The notes below the pieces were generated by a model. It saw only the letters and a program-made list of their open reading frames with translations, ran no database searches and was not told where the DNA came from. 16,599 bases of DNA from assembly GCA_964567045.1 (NCBI GenBank), contig CAZMLE010000082.1, positions 1 through 16,599 of the forward strand, in the 5' to 3' direction. A program made the position numbers and the translations under genes. This DNA comes from JAFNGF01 sp964567045. GTDB lineage: Bacteria; Planctomycetota; Phycisphaerae; Sedimentisphaerales; Anaerobacaceae. The first letter of the stretch is position 1. Each line of letters begins with the position of its first letter. Positions 1 to 6,883 of this stretch are shown here, piece after piece.

Positions 1-685
1 CAGGAAGCCCAGCGTTCCATACCCTTTCAGCAATGGAACATACCAGCGGCTTATGCTGTCCAACTTCATCACCAATATATTGCATGTGGCCTCCAAATAT
101 GAGGATGGGTATTTTCTTTTCGATTCCCACTTTCACGTAGCGGTCAACAAATTGAGGATGGAAACACGTCCCCATGTGGGCATCCAAATGCGTAGGCTCG
201 ATCCCCATGGATATAGCCTTATCGATTTGAGCACGAATCTCCGTTTCGACTTCGTCAGCCGTAGCGTGAGCAACCACATCGGGAACATTTCGCCACAAGT
301 AACCATGCTTGTCCACAAGGCCTGGTACAGCCAGCCTGCCGGCAACTGGCCCCCATCGATAATTGTTCCATTCCGATGTGAGTGTGAGATGGAGACCGGC
401 ATCAATGTGTGGATGCTCCTTCAGATAGGCTGCAAACTCCGGCACCCAGGAACATGGCATCATGATGCTCAGCGATGTAGCGATGCCATCCTCAATGGCC
501 TTTGTTGCTCCCATGTTCGAATCATGTGACATACCGGCATCATCCACATGGAAAATCACGACTTTTGTGCCCACTGGCCATCCCAGGCGCTCAGCAAATG
601 TTAGTTCTTGGGCACGTGCTGTGGCGGATCTTGTGAGAACCATGGCCAGCAGCAAGCTGATCTTGACGATCTGATTCAATAACAT
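1..685 (-). CDS. Secreted YdjC/ChbG-family carbohydrate deacetylase, 3' end outside the window
   Basis: The minus strand is open from an ATG at 685 to the window edge (228 codons, no stop), so the C-terminus is missing. The start is supported by AGAGGAAG a few bases upstream. Residues 1-25 form a Sec-type signal peptide (hydrophobic ISLLLAMVL, then ATARA before QE). The mature part carries the family pattern: HVDDAG at 46-51, GLHLTLT at 97-103 and THLDAHMG at 165-172. These are the acidic and histidine positions expected to bind the divalent metal in YdjC/ChbG deacetylases, which remove N- or O-acetyl groups from oligosaccharides. ChbG itself is cytoplasmic and acts on chitooligosaccharides, so the signal peptide suggests an extracytoplasmic relative with another substrate. 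It is separated from the next genes by a long repeat-rich gap, so no operon is evident. Family assignment is firm; substrate is unknown. Confidence 0.85.
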   Translation of the reverse strand, partial: MLLNQIVKISLLLAMVLTRSATARAQELTFAERLGWPVGTKVVIFHVDDAGMSHDSNMGATKAIEDGIATSLSIMMPCSWVPEFAAYLKEHPHIDAGLHLTLTSEWNNYRWGPVAGRLAVPGLVDKHGYLWRNVPDVVAHATADEVETEIRAQIDKAISMGIEPTHLDAHMGTCFHPQFVDRYVKVGIEKKIPILIFGGHMQYIGDEVGQHKPLVCSIAERVWNAGLP

Positions 686-703
686 AAGACTTCCTCTTGA
701 TTG

Positions 704-730
704 GGCTCTCGGCGATTGATGCCGAAAGCC
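704..730. repeat. Inverted repeat in the leader of the ChbG-type gene
   Basis: GGCTCTCGGC (704-713) faces GCCGAAAGCC (721-730) across a 7-nt loop, with one mismatch. It lies about 20 nt upstream of the start codon at 685. It could be a leader hairpin or a transcription-factor dyad; nothing else in the sequence decides between these. Confidence 0.45.
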
Positions 731-841
731 GGTATCGATATCTGAAATACTATTTCCCATGCAGCCAATATACCAAGACCTTTAACTCTGAGCAAGCGCC
801 GGACATATATGACCTTTTTGCCATGATTGCAGCGTATAGCG

Positions 842-990
842 TCAAGCGTTTTTTTTGCTAAGTCTGTATCGGCACAGCGAAGAGAGAGAGTTGTTGCTAT
901 CTGTGGCAGGGAATCATTCTGACGGGATTTACAGGATTATCCTGTTCATCCTGTCTAAATAAACCAATGGCCTTCCCACGGGCGAATTGG
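842..990. repeat. Copy 1 of a ~100-nt duplicated sequence, with a 59-nt insert
   Basis: This copy matches 1532-1625 from TCAAGCGTTTT through TGTATCGGCACAGCGAAG, a GA run, TTGTTGCTATCTGTGGC, then ATGGCCTTCCCACGGGCGAA. Between GTGGC (ending 907) and ATGGCC (starting 967) it carries 59 nt (908-966) that the other copy lacks. The insert contains the GACAGGAT-type palindrome. The GA run is two units shorter than in copy 2. The two copies flank the small gene at 1187-1381 in the same orientation. Confidence 0.8.
919..957. repeat. GACAGGAT-type palindromic element, copy 1
   Basis: Read on the minus strand it runs TTTAGACAGGAT, GAACAGGAT, then ATCCTGTAAATCCCGTC, so a GACAGGAT/AACAGGAT arm faces its complement ATCCTGT/ATCCCGTC. 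The same arms occur at 8989-9055 with a longer spacer. It lies in the 59-nt segment that is absent from the sister copy of the surrounding repeat. Confidence 0.75.
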
Positions 991-1108
991 CGATGACTGA
1001 GTGACATCATTGGGGCCTGTGAGGTTCGCATGGGTGATGTCAGTATACAGAGCAAAAACTTCTTGATTGCAACTGCGGCACCCTGTAGAATAGCACGAAG
1101 CTGGTGAA

Positions 1109-1165
1109 GACCCCGCAATAAATTGCGGGGCTAACCGGTTAACCCCGCCATCGCATGGCGGGGTC
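1109..1165. repeat. Double-hairpin palindrome next to the ribosome binding site of the small gene
   Basis: The outer arms are GACCCCGC (1109-1116) and GCGGGGTC (1158-1165). Inside are two hairpins: CCCCGC/GCGGGG around AATAAATT (1111-1130), and CCCCGCCAT/ATGGCGGGG with loop CGC (1143-1163). Between them is the perfect palindrome TAACCGGTTA (1132-1141). The structure ends 8 nt before the AAGGAG at 1174-1179. It may be a translational control element, a binding site, or simply a dispersed repeat. Confidence 0.75.
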
Positions 1166-1186
1166 AATGCTGAAAGGAGTCATTAA

Positions 1187-1381
1187 ATGGCAAAAAGGAA
1201 ACTCGTCAGGGGTCGCTGGTCAAGCGATGAGATCAAGTTGCTTAAGAAATCGTTCCCGAATGCAAGCACCAGAGAAGTTGCCGGCCAACTTGGACGGTCT
1301 GCCAAGTCAGTAGAGCAGAAGGCATCTAAGATAGGCCTAAAGAAATCCAAGAAGCATCTCAAATCCGTTGGCCGAGCATAA
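1187..1381 (+). CDS. Small SANT/Myb-like (helix-turn-helix) protein
   Basis: This gene encodes 64 residues, starting at an ATG with a near-ideal AAGGAG 7 nt upstream. The protein is very basic. Residues 9-55 follow the SANT/Myb-like pattern: W11 and a following acidic residue (WSSDEIKLLKKSFP), TREVAGQLGRS as helix-turn-helix, then SVEQKASKIGL as the third helix. The tail KKSKKHLKSVGRA is lysine-rich. Such short proteins are presumed DNA binders in the cytoplasm, but no function is established from sequence alone. It stands alone, flanked by the two copies of a ~100-nt repeat (842-990 and 1532-1625) and preceded by a double palindrome at 1109-1165. No terminator is obvious, though a pyrimidine-rich stretch follows near 1427-1438. 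I am confident it is a gene and fairly confident of the fold; the DNA target is unknown. Confidence 0.8.
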   Translation: MAKRKLVRGRWSSDEIKLLKKSFPNASTREVAGQLGRSAKSVEQKASKIGLKKSKKHLKSVGRA

Positions 1382-1531
1382 ACGGAGATAAGCACAGGCG
1401 GGTTCTGACGCTTGCTGGAGGCTTCTTTCTTTTCTTCGTATGGACTCGGCATTTTCTAGATGATGGCGGACGGACTTTTGTTCTTCGCGTATCGGCTTTA
1501 GTCGGGTTCACCAGCCGCTGGTATGGATGAT

Positions 1532-1625
1532 ATCAAGTGGTTTTCTCTAATCTTGTATCGGCACAGCGAAGAGAGAGAGAGAGTTGTTGCTATCTGTGGC
1601 ATGGCCTTACCAACGGGCGAATTGG
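1532..1625. repeat. Copy 2 of the duplicated sequence, without the insert
   Basis: This is the sister of 842-990. TATCTGTGGC (1591-1600) joins directly to ATGGCC (1601), where copy 1 has 59 extra bases. The GA run is longer here. Similarity fades after AATTGG at 1625. Confidence 0.8.
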
Positions 1626-1741
1626 TGACAGGCAACATAATCGACGTGACGACCTGACAACAGTCGTCCCCCCGTAAACCGCGAGAAACCTATTGGACAG
1701 GTCTTGCCAGCTAACAGAGCCAGTGCGCGCGCACGAACGCG

Positions 1742-1783
1742 GGCCTAAAATGGCCCTTTTCGGCACTTGCCTGATTTTAGGCC
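1742..1783. repeat. Perfect 10-nt inverted repeat
   Basis: GGCCTAAAAT (1742-1751) faces ATTTTAGGCC (1774-1783) with a 22-nt loop. It lies in the gene-free stretch before the pseudopilin gene. A 12-nt palindrome GTGCGCGCGCAC sits just upstream at 1723-1734. There is no adjacent coding end, so a terminator role is not supported. Confidence 0.6.
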
Positions 1784-2031
1784 AGTCTTTGTAAGTGTCT
1801 GTCAATACAAATTTAACATCAATTCCAATGAAACTTACAAACTGCGACTATTAAACTATTTGGTAAAAGGTCTTCTTCGGTCTTGGTGCCGGATAAGCGA
1901 CACCTGTGAAGGTTAGTTTTGAATCAATTGCAGGAATTCCTACCAAAGGTTATAATGCCTGGTGACTCCTGGTTTTCTATGCCTAGGCAGACAGAGAACT
2001 GCCAAGTTAGAAGTATTGCAAGCACAGCCTG

Positions 2032-2105
2032 ATTTACGACACGTCTGGTATCGTAAAGGGGTGACCAGCCATACCAGCGTCGCTAAAACGCAGTACGTGT
2101 GAAAT
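2032..2105 (+). ncRNA. Possible structured leader of the pseudopilin gene
   Basis: Several nested pairings can be drawn. CTGGTAT (2045-2051) pairs with ATACCAG (2071-2077), and CGAC (2037-2040) with GTCG (2079-2082). Alternatively the outer arms ATTT..ACACGT (2032-2044) pair with ACGTGTGAAAT (2095-2105). The two outer options share bases, so they would be mutually exclusive. The element ends about 58 nt before the start codon. It does not match a riboswitch consensus I can recognise, so this is inference from base pairing only. Confidence 0.25.
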
Positions 2106-2162
2106 AGCAGCTTAAGCGAAGGTGCAGATTTGGCCTCGTAGAGGACTATGAGGAGTAAAGCA

Positions 2163-3035
2163 ATGATCGATCACGAAAGAAAGTGCACCGGATGTGTGCG
2201 ACAAGGATTTACCTTAATAGAGCTTTTGGTGGTAATCGCCATCATCGCAATACTCATGGCAATCCTGATGCCCGCACTCAATCGGGCCAGAGAGCAGGGC
2301 AGACGCGCGGTTTGCCTTAACCATATAAAGACACTGACACTTTGCTGGATTATGTATGCAGATGATAACGATGACAGGATTGTTAACGGCGAAGCCTATT
2401 GGGCCCCTACCGCCACCCCCGCTGCACCCGTGCCCACATCTGGTCCTCATAGGGGCGAGCGCTATTGGGTAGGCAACGATTGCGCCACTGGTTTCACGCA
2501 GGGAGAACAACGACCGCAAGACATACAAATACAAGCTATCCGACTCGGAGCGCTATTTACATACTGCAAAAGCGAAAAGCTTTACCGGTGCCCGACCGGT
2601 ATTCGTGGAGAGATGCGCACGTACTCCACAGGTTATGGTATGAATGGTTGTTTCGATGCAGCTGGAACTTATATTGGTAACGAGGGAGTGAGAGTGGGCA
2701 AGACGGTGTTGATGGTTAAGAGGAGAACAGAGATTACCGTCCCCACTCCGGCATGTAGACTAGTTTTTCTTGACGAAGGCCGGATAACTCCGGATAGTTA
2801 TGCTATTCATTACGTTATTCCCAAATGGTGGGACCCACCGTTTGTCCGACATGCTGACGGCACGAACGTCTCTTTCGCTGATGGCCACAGCGATTACTGG
2901 AAGTATGGAGGAGCAGAGACGATAAAGGTCGGCAAGATGGCAAACCCACCGCACCATTATGCGCCTACTACCAACGAGGGCCTGGCTGATTTGCAAAAGA
3001 TGCAGAAGGCTGTCTGGGGCAGATTAGGATATTAA
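2163..3035 (+). CDS. Pseudopilin-like protein with H-X9-DG signature
   Basis: This gene encodes 290 residues. The start at 2163 is preferred because AGGAG (2151-2155) lies 7 nt upstream; an ATG at 2148 would add five residues but lacks a good ribosome binding site. Residues 1-15 are a basic leader ending in glycine. They precede the class III cleavage/methylation motif G15|FTLIELLVV with glutamate at +5, followed by a hydrophobic helix to about residue 38. Near the C-terminus, H230 is followed nine residues later by D240-G241 in FADGHSDYW, the H-X9-DG signature of the pseudopilin-like families abundant in planctomycetes. The protein is expected to be processed by a prepilin peptidase and to sit in the inner membrane or a type II-like filament. 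The middle carries several cysteines. Partners and cargo are unknown. It is monocistronic here. Confidence 0.88.
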   Translation: MIDHERKCTGCVRQGFTLIELLVVIAIIAILMAILMPALNRAREQGRRAVCLNHIKTLTLCWIMYADDNDDRIVNGEAYWAPTATPAAPVPTSGPHRGERYWVGNDCATGFTQGEQRPQDIQIQAIRLGALFTYCKSEKLYRCPTGIRGEMRTYSTGYGMNGCFDAAGTYIGNEGVRVGKTVLMVKRRTEITVPTPACRLVFLDEGRITPDSYAIHYVIPKWWDPPFVRHADGTNVSFADGHSDYWKYGGAETIKVGKMANPPHHYAPTTNEGLADLQKMQKAVWGRLGY

Positions 3036-3239
3036 CTGACGCCGTAAACCTGACTTGTTAATCCCGGGTGCTTCTATCTTGGCCTACTAAATAGAGTTCT
3101 TCTGGAGGTTGCAGCGAAGGAGAAGTTTTCTGACCCTTTGTGTTCCAGTTCCCTGATGTCCGGGCTGTCCTGCTCATAGCCACTTCCTTGCGAACTCCTG
3201 GGCCCCGTTGCAGCTCCCCCCGTCACTTGCAGACCTGTG

Positions 3240-4337
3240 CTACTCAACATAGTCTCTGAGACCCTTTCCATACTCATCAAGTGGTGGTTGGCCGTATTGT
3301 CTGACATAGTCGGCGTCGATATACACAGCAAATGAGGTGATGTGCCGAATCCCACGTTTGGCATAAGCCGCTATATCTTCGAGAAATACATCCCTCCGCC
3401 AGGGCAGCCTCTTTTTGGCGTCTCGTTTCCACGAGCTAAACAGCGATACATCCAGCCAATACTCCAGAACCTGTGCGTCTTCTTTGCCAAATACCTCAAG
3501 ATTGGCGTCCAATAAATCCAGATATCGGCCGTGCTGACCTTCCTTAGCCTCCCGACGGCTTATTGATTCACTCCAAGTTCGACTGATCGGCGCGAATTCC
3601 AAGAAGATGCCGGGCATTGGCTTGACCTGAGTGGGTGGGTCCATGGTCTTGGCATACGCCAGGTGCGCCACTGTAGCCTGCCTGTCGATCTGTCGCAAAG
3701 CCTTCAGCATCTCGTTTTCCAATATCAGCGCCTGCTCACTGTCCGAATAGATGCGACAACGCGAGCATCTACACATGGGCTTTCCATCATCGATCCAATA
3801 GAAGTAACGGCTGGTTGTTGGCTTGAGAATGTTGGCATATTTGACAGCGTTTCTGCAAATAATGTCTATTGCATTGGAAGAATGAACACAGCAGTTAAAG
3901 TCCGAACATCGTTCACCTTTCTCGTTCATTGGAAACATGGAGGGATCTTTCTCGAACAGTTCACGCGAAAGCAGATCGCTCATGGCGTGCAGCTCATGCT
4001 CCACCGCAATCCCTGTTTCTCTACACTGAACAAGGAATTCTCGACCCCTGTCGGATCGAATGAATTTCGATACCTCACTTGGCGTTACGTGCGTGGCAAT
4101 CGTCGTCAGTCCGGCCTTAGCAGCTTGCTGAGGCCAGTCCCAAGTCGATAGGTCTGGAGTCGTTAAAACCACCCCTCGCGTTTTGAAAAACGGCTCACGA
4201 CCTTCCCGATAACTCTGTGCAAATGCTGGTAGGCTGAAGCATGATCCAACTGAGGCAGTAACATGCAAACTAGCGCACAGAAACTGCCGACGTGATAGAC
4301 TTTTGTCACATAACGGTGTCTCCCTTACTGCTATCAT
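3240..4337 (-). CDS. Tat-exported DUF4838 domain protein
   Basis: This gene encodes 365 residues from the ATG at 4337. An upstream in-frame ATG at 4394 would add 19 residues, but neither site has a strong Shine-Dalgarno. The shorter form gives a normal Tat leader: SLSRRQFLCASLHV at 13-26, then a hydrophobic stretch and PAFAQ at 37-41. The body fits the DUF4838 family, a barrel-like domain seen in polysaccharide-degrading bacteria. It includes EHELHAMSDLL, DPSMFPMNEKGER, a Y-F-Y-W-I-D-D-G block at 178-185, a cysteine cluster C189-x-C-x-x-C194, and HLAYAKTMDPP. The biochemical role is not established for this family; a glycoside-hydrolase-like or sugar-binding role is inference. It is transcribed divergently from the CE15 gene across about 450 bp. 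The C-terminus (SFAVYIDADY near 335-344) looks complete. Confidence 0.8.
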   Translation of the reverse strand: MIAVRETPLCDKSLSRRQFLCASLHVTASVGSCFSLPAFAQSYREGREPFFKTRGVVLTTPDLSTWDWPQQAAKAGLTTIATHVTPSEVSKFIRSDRGREFLVQCRETGIAVEHELHAMSDLLSRELFEKDPSMFPMNEKGERCSDFNCCVHSSNAIDIICRNAVKYANILKPTTSRYFYWIDDGKPMCRCSRCRIYSDSEQALILENEMLKALRQIDRQATVAHLAYAKTMDPPTQVKPMPGIFLEFAPISRTWSESISRREAKEGQHGRYLDLLDANLEVFGKEDAQVLEYWLDVSLFSSWKRDAKKRLPWRRDVFLEDIAAYAKRGIRHITSFAVYIDADYVRQYGQPPLDEYGKGLRDYVE

Positions 4338-4595
4338 CGTGTTTGTATTTCTTTTCTGTTTCTTGTCTGGCAATAGCGAGTCTATCACTTCCATGGTTTG
4401 ATAGCTATCTATGATAGGCTTTTGACAATAAACCTGTTCATTACAGAAATCCCCTTGATATGATTCTACTTCACTTTTTCAGAGTCATCAACGCCTTTCG
4501 CTAATTTGGACTAAGCGCCTTCAAATCCATTCGCTCCCTTCCCCCCAGGGTCAGGATCACCGCAAACGACAAACCCACCGAATATCATGTCTCGA

Positions 4596-4624
4596 CAACG
4601 GTCGTTTCATATAGGGGTAATGGT
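4596..4624. repeat. Dispersed 29-nt repeat, copy A
   Basis: The sequence CAACGGTCGTT, CATAT, GGGGT, ATGGT matches 9201-9229 with three substitutions in 29 nt and no gaps. Both copies are intergenic and in the same orientation. Flanks do not align clearly. Confidence 0.65.
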
Positions 4625-4722
4625 GATAAAAGATCCAGCATCTGTCCGCGAGGCTTGGGTGTGCAGATGGCGAACTTCCTCGAGAGATCTAAAAAGCGAC
4701 CTGGTGGGTTTCAGCATTGACT

Positions 4723-4755
4723 AGTTGAAATCCAACTGGTTACAATTGGTCAATT
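4723..4755. promoter_or_regulatory. Two adjacent dyads upstream of the CE15 gene (candidate operator)
   Basis: AGTTG-N5-CAACT (4723-4737) and AATTG-GT-CAATT (4744-4755) share similar half-sites. Their centres are about two helical turns apart. They lie 30-60 nt upstream of the start codon, where a regulator could act. The regulator is unknown, and chance occurrence in AT-rich DNA is possible. Confidence 0.25.
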
Positions 4756-4784
4756 AGCAATAAATAAATATTGGAGCTTCCCAT

Positions 4785-6671
4785 ATGTACAAGAGCAAAT
4801 CATTCATACTGTTGCTGACCTTTGTTAGCACCGTCTCTCTTCACACCAACAGCTTTGGCACTAATTCCAAAGGGTACAACAGCTGGGAGGCCTCGCCTGA
4901 ACTGATTGAGAAACTTACTAAACGGGACCCCAAGACCAATTATTACGAGGAAAAAGTCCGGGAATACATCTTGCCTGATCCGCTCATCATGTCCGGCGGG
5001 TCAAGGGTGACCGAGGCACAAACGTGGCGGACCAAGCGCCGACCAGAAATACTCGAGCTTTTCCAAACCCACGTGTATGGTCGATCACCCATTGGCCGAC
5101 CCAAGAACATGACTTTCAAGGTCTTCGACCTGGATGGCACGGCATTAGCCGGTTTGGCTACCCGCAAGCAAGTGGCAGTACGCTTCACAGGAGATAAAGA
5201 TGGGCCGAGCATGGACATTCTTATCTATCTGCCCAATGGCGTTGAGAAACCTGTTCCCACATTCGTGCTGCTGAATTTTGGCGGCAACCAGACCATTCAC
5301 CCTGATCCAGCGATCAAGCTGGCGGAGAGCTGGATGCGCCCCGGGCCGCCAGCGGTAGTGAACAATCGCGCGACAGAAGAGTCTCGCGGTCGTGATCGTG
5401 CCAGCTATCCGGTGGAGAAGATCCTCAAGCGTGGCTACGGCTTGGCTACCATCTACTATGGTGACATTGACCCAGACTTCCACGATGGTTTTAAGAATGG
5501 TGTACACGGGTTCTTTGACAAATTGGTCAACGGCAAGCGAGCACCCGATGCTTGGGGCTCAATCGGAGCTTGGGCATGGGGATTAAGTCGGGCCGTGGAT
5601 TATTTCCAGACCGACAGCGACATTGATCACAAACGGGTTGCTGTGCTGGGGCACTCGCGCCTAGGCAAGACGGCGCTTTGGGCCGGAGCCCGCGATGAAC
5701 GGTTCGCATTAGTTATTTCCAATGACTCCGGCTGCGGAGGCGCGGCATTATCGCGGAGGCGCTTCGGCGAAACCGTCAAGCAAATTAACGCCAGTTTTCC
5801 TCATTGGTTCTGCGATAATTTCAACAAGTACAACGACGAAGAAGACCGTTTGCCTGTTGATCAGCATATGCTTGTTGCATTGATGGCGCCTCGGCCGGTA
5901 TACGTGGCCAGTGCCGACGAGGACCTCTGGGCCGACCCGCGTGGTGAGTTTCTTTCCTGCAAGAATGCCGAGCCGGTCTATAACCTTCTGGGGTGCAACG
6001 GTCTGGATGTCAAGGAGATGCCTGCTCTGAATAGCCCCATCCAAAAGGGCAGGATCGGCTATCATATTCGCACCGGCGGACATGGCCTGACCGAATACGA
6101 CTGGCAGCAGTATATGGACTTTGCCGACAGACACTTCAGAGGAGCGGAACCCTCTTCTCGCGATAGAACTGATGTTGTTTTCTTCTGCGATTTCGAGCCG
6201 GACAACTGGTACGAGCAATTCGGTATGCGCAGCAGGCCCGAACGCATCGACGTAGTTTCATCCGATCCGGCGCGAAAGTTCGAGCCGCTGGCAGGCAGGG
6301 CGATCCGAATTAAGATTGACCGCGGCGGGCATTACGGCGCAAGCATCATGTACCGTTTCAAAGACCAGATCGGCAAGGAACCCCAAGAGATTTACTTCCG
6401 CTACTACCTGAGGTTAGCCGATGACTGGGATCCGGAAGGAGGGGGCAAACTGCCCGGTATCTCCGGGACCTATGGCCGGGCTGGTTGGGGTGGCCGCCAG
6501 TCGGACGGACGTAACGGATGGTCGGCTCGTGGCCTGTTCAAAAGGCAGGTCGATGGGAAAACGCCTATTGGCTACTACTGTTACCATGCGGATATGAAGG
6601 GCCGCTACGGATCCGATTGGATATGGGATGTGGGAAAACGGGGCTACCTGGAAAACAATCGCTGGTACTGA
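4785..6671 (+). CDS. CE15 glucuronoyl esterase with truncated C-terminal polysaccharide-lyase-like domain
   Basis: This gene encodes 628 residues; GGAG lies 8 nt before the ATG. A Sec signal peptide occupies about residues 1-25. Residues ~60-455 are an alpha/beta-hydrolase of the CE15 type, which cleaves the ester between glucuronic acid on xylan and lignin alcohols. The nucleophile elbow is GHSRLGK with S291. It is followed by ISNDSGCGGAALSRR (311-325) and the histidine loop GGHGLTEYDW with H433. In fungal enzymes a glutamate occupies the position of D314 here; the acid in this protein may instead be in SADEDLWADP (376-385). Residues ~464-628 resemble the start of a PL14-like lyase domain (GGKLPGISG at 553-561, GWSAR at 578-582, then a final RWY). 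The reading frame stops at TGA right after RWY, where such domains usually continue for some tens of residues. A heptamer array begins 41 bp later. CE15 identity is strong; the fused domain is probable. Confidence 0.88.
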   Translation: MYKSKSFILLLTFVSTVSLHTNSFGTNSKGYNSWEASPELIEKLTKRDPKTNYYEEKVREYILPDPLIMSGGSRVTEAQTWRTKRRPEILELFQTHVYGRSPIGRPKNMTFKVFDLDGTALAGLATRKQVAVRFTGDKDGPSMDILIYLPNGVEKPVPTFVLLNFGGNQTIHPDPAIKLAESWMRPGPPAVVNNRATEESRGRDRASYPVEKILKRGYGLATIYYGDIDPDFHDGFKNGVHGFFDKLVNGKRAPDAWGSIGAWAWGLSRAVDYFQTDSDIDHKRVAVLGHSRLGKTALWAGARDERFALVISNDSGCGGAALSRRRFGETVKQINASFPHWFCDNFNKYNDEEDRLPVDQHMLVALMAPRPVYVASADEDLWADPRGEFLSCKNAEPVYNLLGCNGLDVKEMPALNSPIQKGRIGYHIRTGGHGLTEYDWQQYMDFADRHFRGAEPSSRDRTDVVFFCDFEPDNWYEQFGMRSRPERIDVVSSDPARKFEPLAGRAIRIKIDRGGHYGASIMYRFKDQIGKEPQEIYFRYYLRLADDWDPEGGGKLPGISGTYGRAGWGGRQSDGRNGWSARGLFKRQVDGKTPIGYYCYHADMKGRYGSDWIWDVGKRGYLENNRWY

Positions 6672-6712
6672 TTCGATGAGACATAATAATTGAAGGGATC
6701 AGGCTTTAATCC

Positions 6713-6775
6713 GTCGCCCGTGACCCGTGACCCGTCGCCCGAGGCACGAGCGACGAGCGACGAGCGACGAGCAGC
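6713..6775. repeat. Nine-unit heptanucleotide array
   Basis: Nine consecutive 7-nt units read GTCGCCC, GTGACCC, GTGACCC, GTCGCCC, GAGGCAC, then GAGCGAC three times and GAGCAGC. The right-hand units are near complements of the left-hand ones (GAGCGAC against GTCGCCC), so the array can fold back on itself. It lies 41 bp after the truncated end of the CE15 gene. Confidence 0.8.
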
Positions 6776-6798
6776 GCTTGGAATTGACAGCATTCACC

Positions 6799-6883
6799 TA
6801 ACCAGAGATTTCACAGATTAACACGGAAACTCAGTAGAGACTTCAGGAATTCCAATCAGTGGAATCCGTGTAATCCGTGGTTA
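6799..6883. repeat. Imperfect long inverted repeat ending at the start of the sialidase-like gene
   Basis: The left arm AACCAGAGATTTCACAGATT plus AACACGGA faces the right arm, which contains TCCGTGTAATCCGTGGTT. Read in reverse complement, the right arm is AACCACGGATTACACGGA. This resembles a palindrome type common in environmental bacterial genomes. The element ends about 15 nt before the ribosome binding site of the next gene. Confidence 0.65.

Larger units (their letters stand above)
1382..2162. other. Gene-free stretch between the small protein gene and the pseudopilin gene
   Basis: No frame here looks coding. It contains repeat copy 2 (1532-1625), the palindromes at 1723-1734 and 1742-1783, a small GGCAG/CTGCC hairpin near 1986-2002, and the nested pairing at 2032-2105. 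Any promoter for the pseudopilin gene must lie in the right half, but no clear -35/-10 pair was recognised. Confidence 0.6.
4338..4784. other. Divergent intergenic region between the DUF4838 and CE15 genes
   Basis: No gene is supported here apart from a possible N-terminal extension of the minus-strand gene up to 4394. The region should hold promoters for both flanking genes, but no convincing -35/-10 pair was found. It contains a dispersed repeat at 4596-4624 and paired dyads at 4723-4755. Confidence 0.55.

Noticed and set aside
1032..1167. Minus-strand frames across the double hairpin
   Set aside because: They are shadows of palindromic DNA and conflict with the well-supported small gene and its leader.
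1860..2105. Known riboswitch (cobalamin or cyclic di-GMP class) before the pseudopilin gene
   Set aside because: I looked for the conserved core sequences of these classes and did not find them; only generic base pairing remains.
4338..4394. Longer start for the DUF4838 protein
   Set aside because: It adds a polar lysine-rich stretch before a normal Tat leader and has no Shine-Dalgarno; kept only as an alternative.
6713..6775. CRISPR-like array
   Set aside because: The repeat unit is 7 nt without spacers; there are no cas genes in the window.
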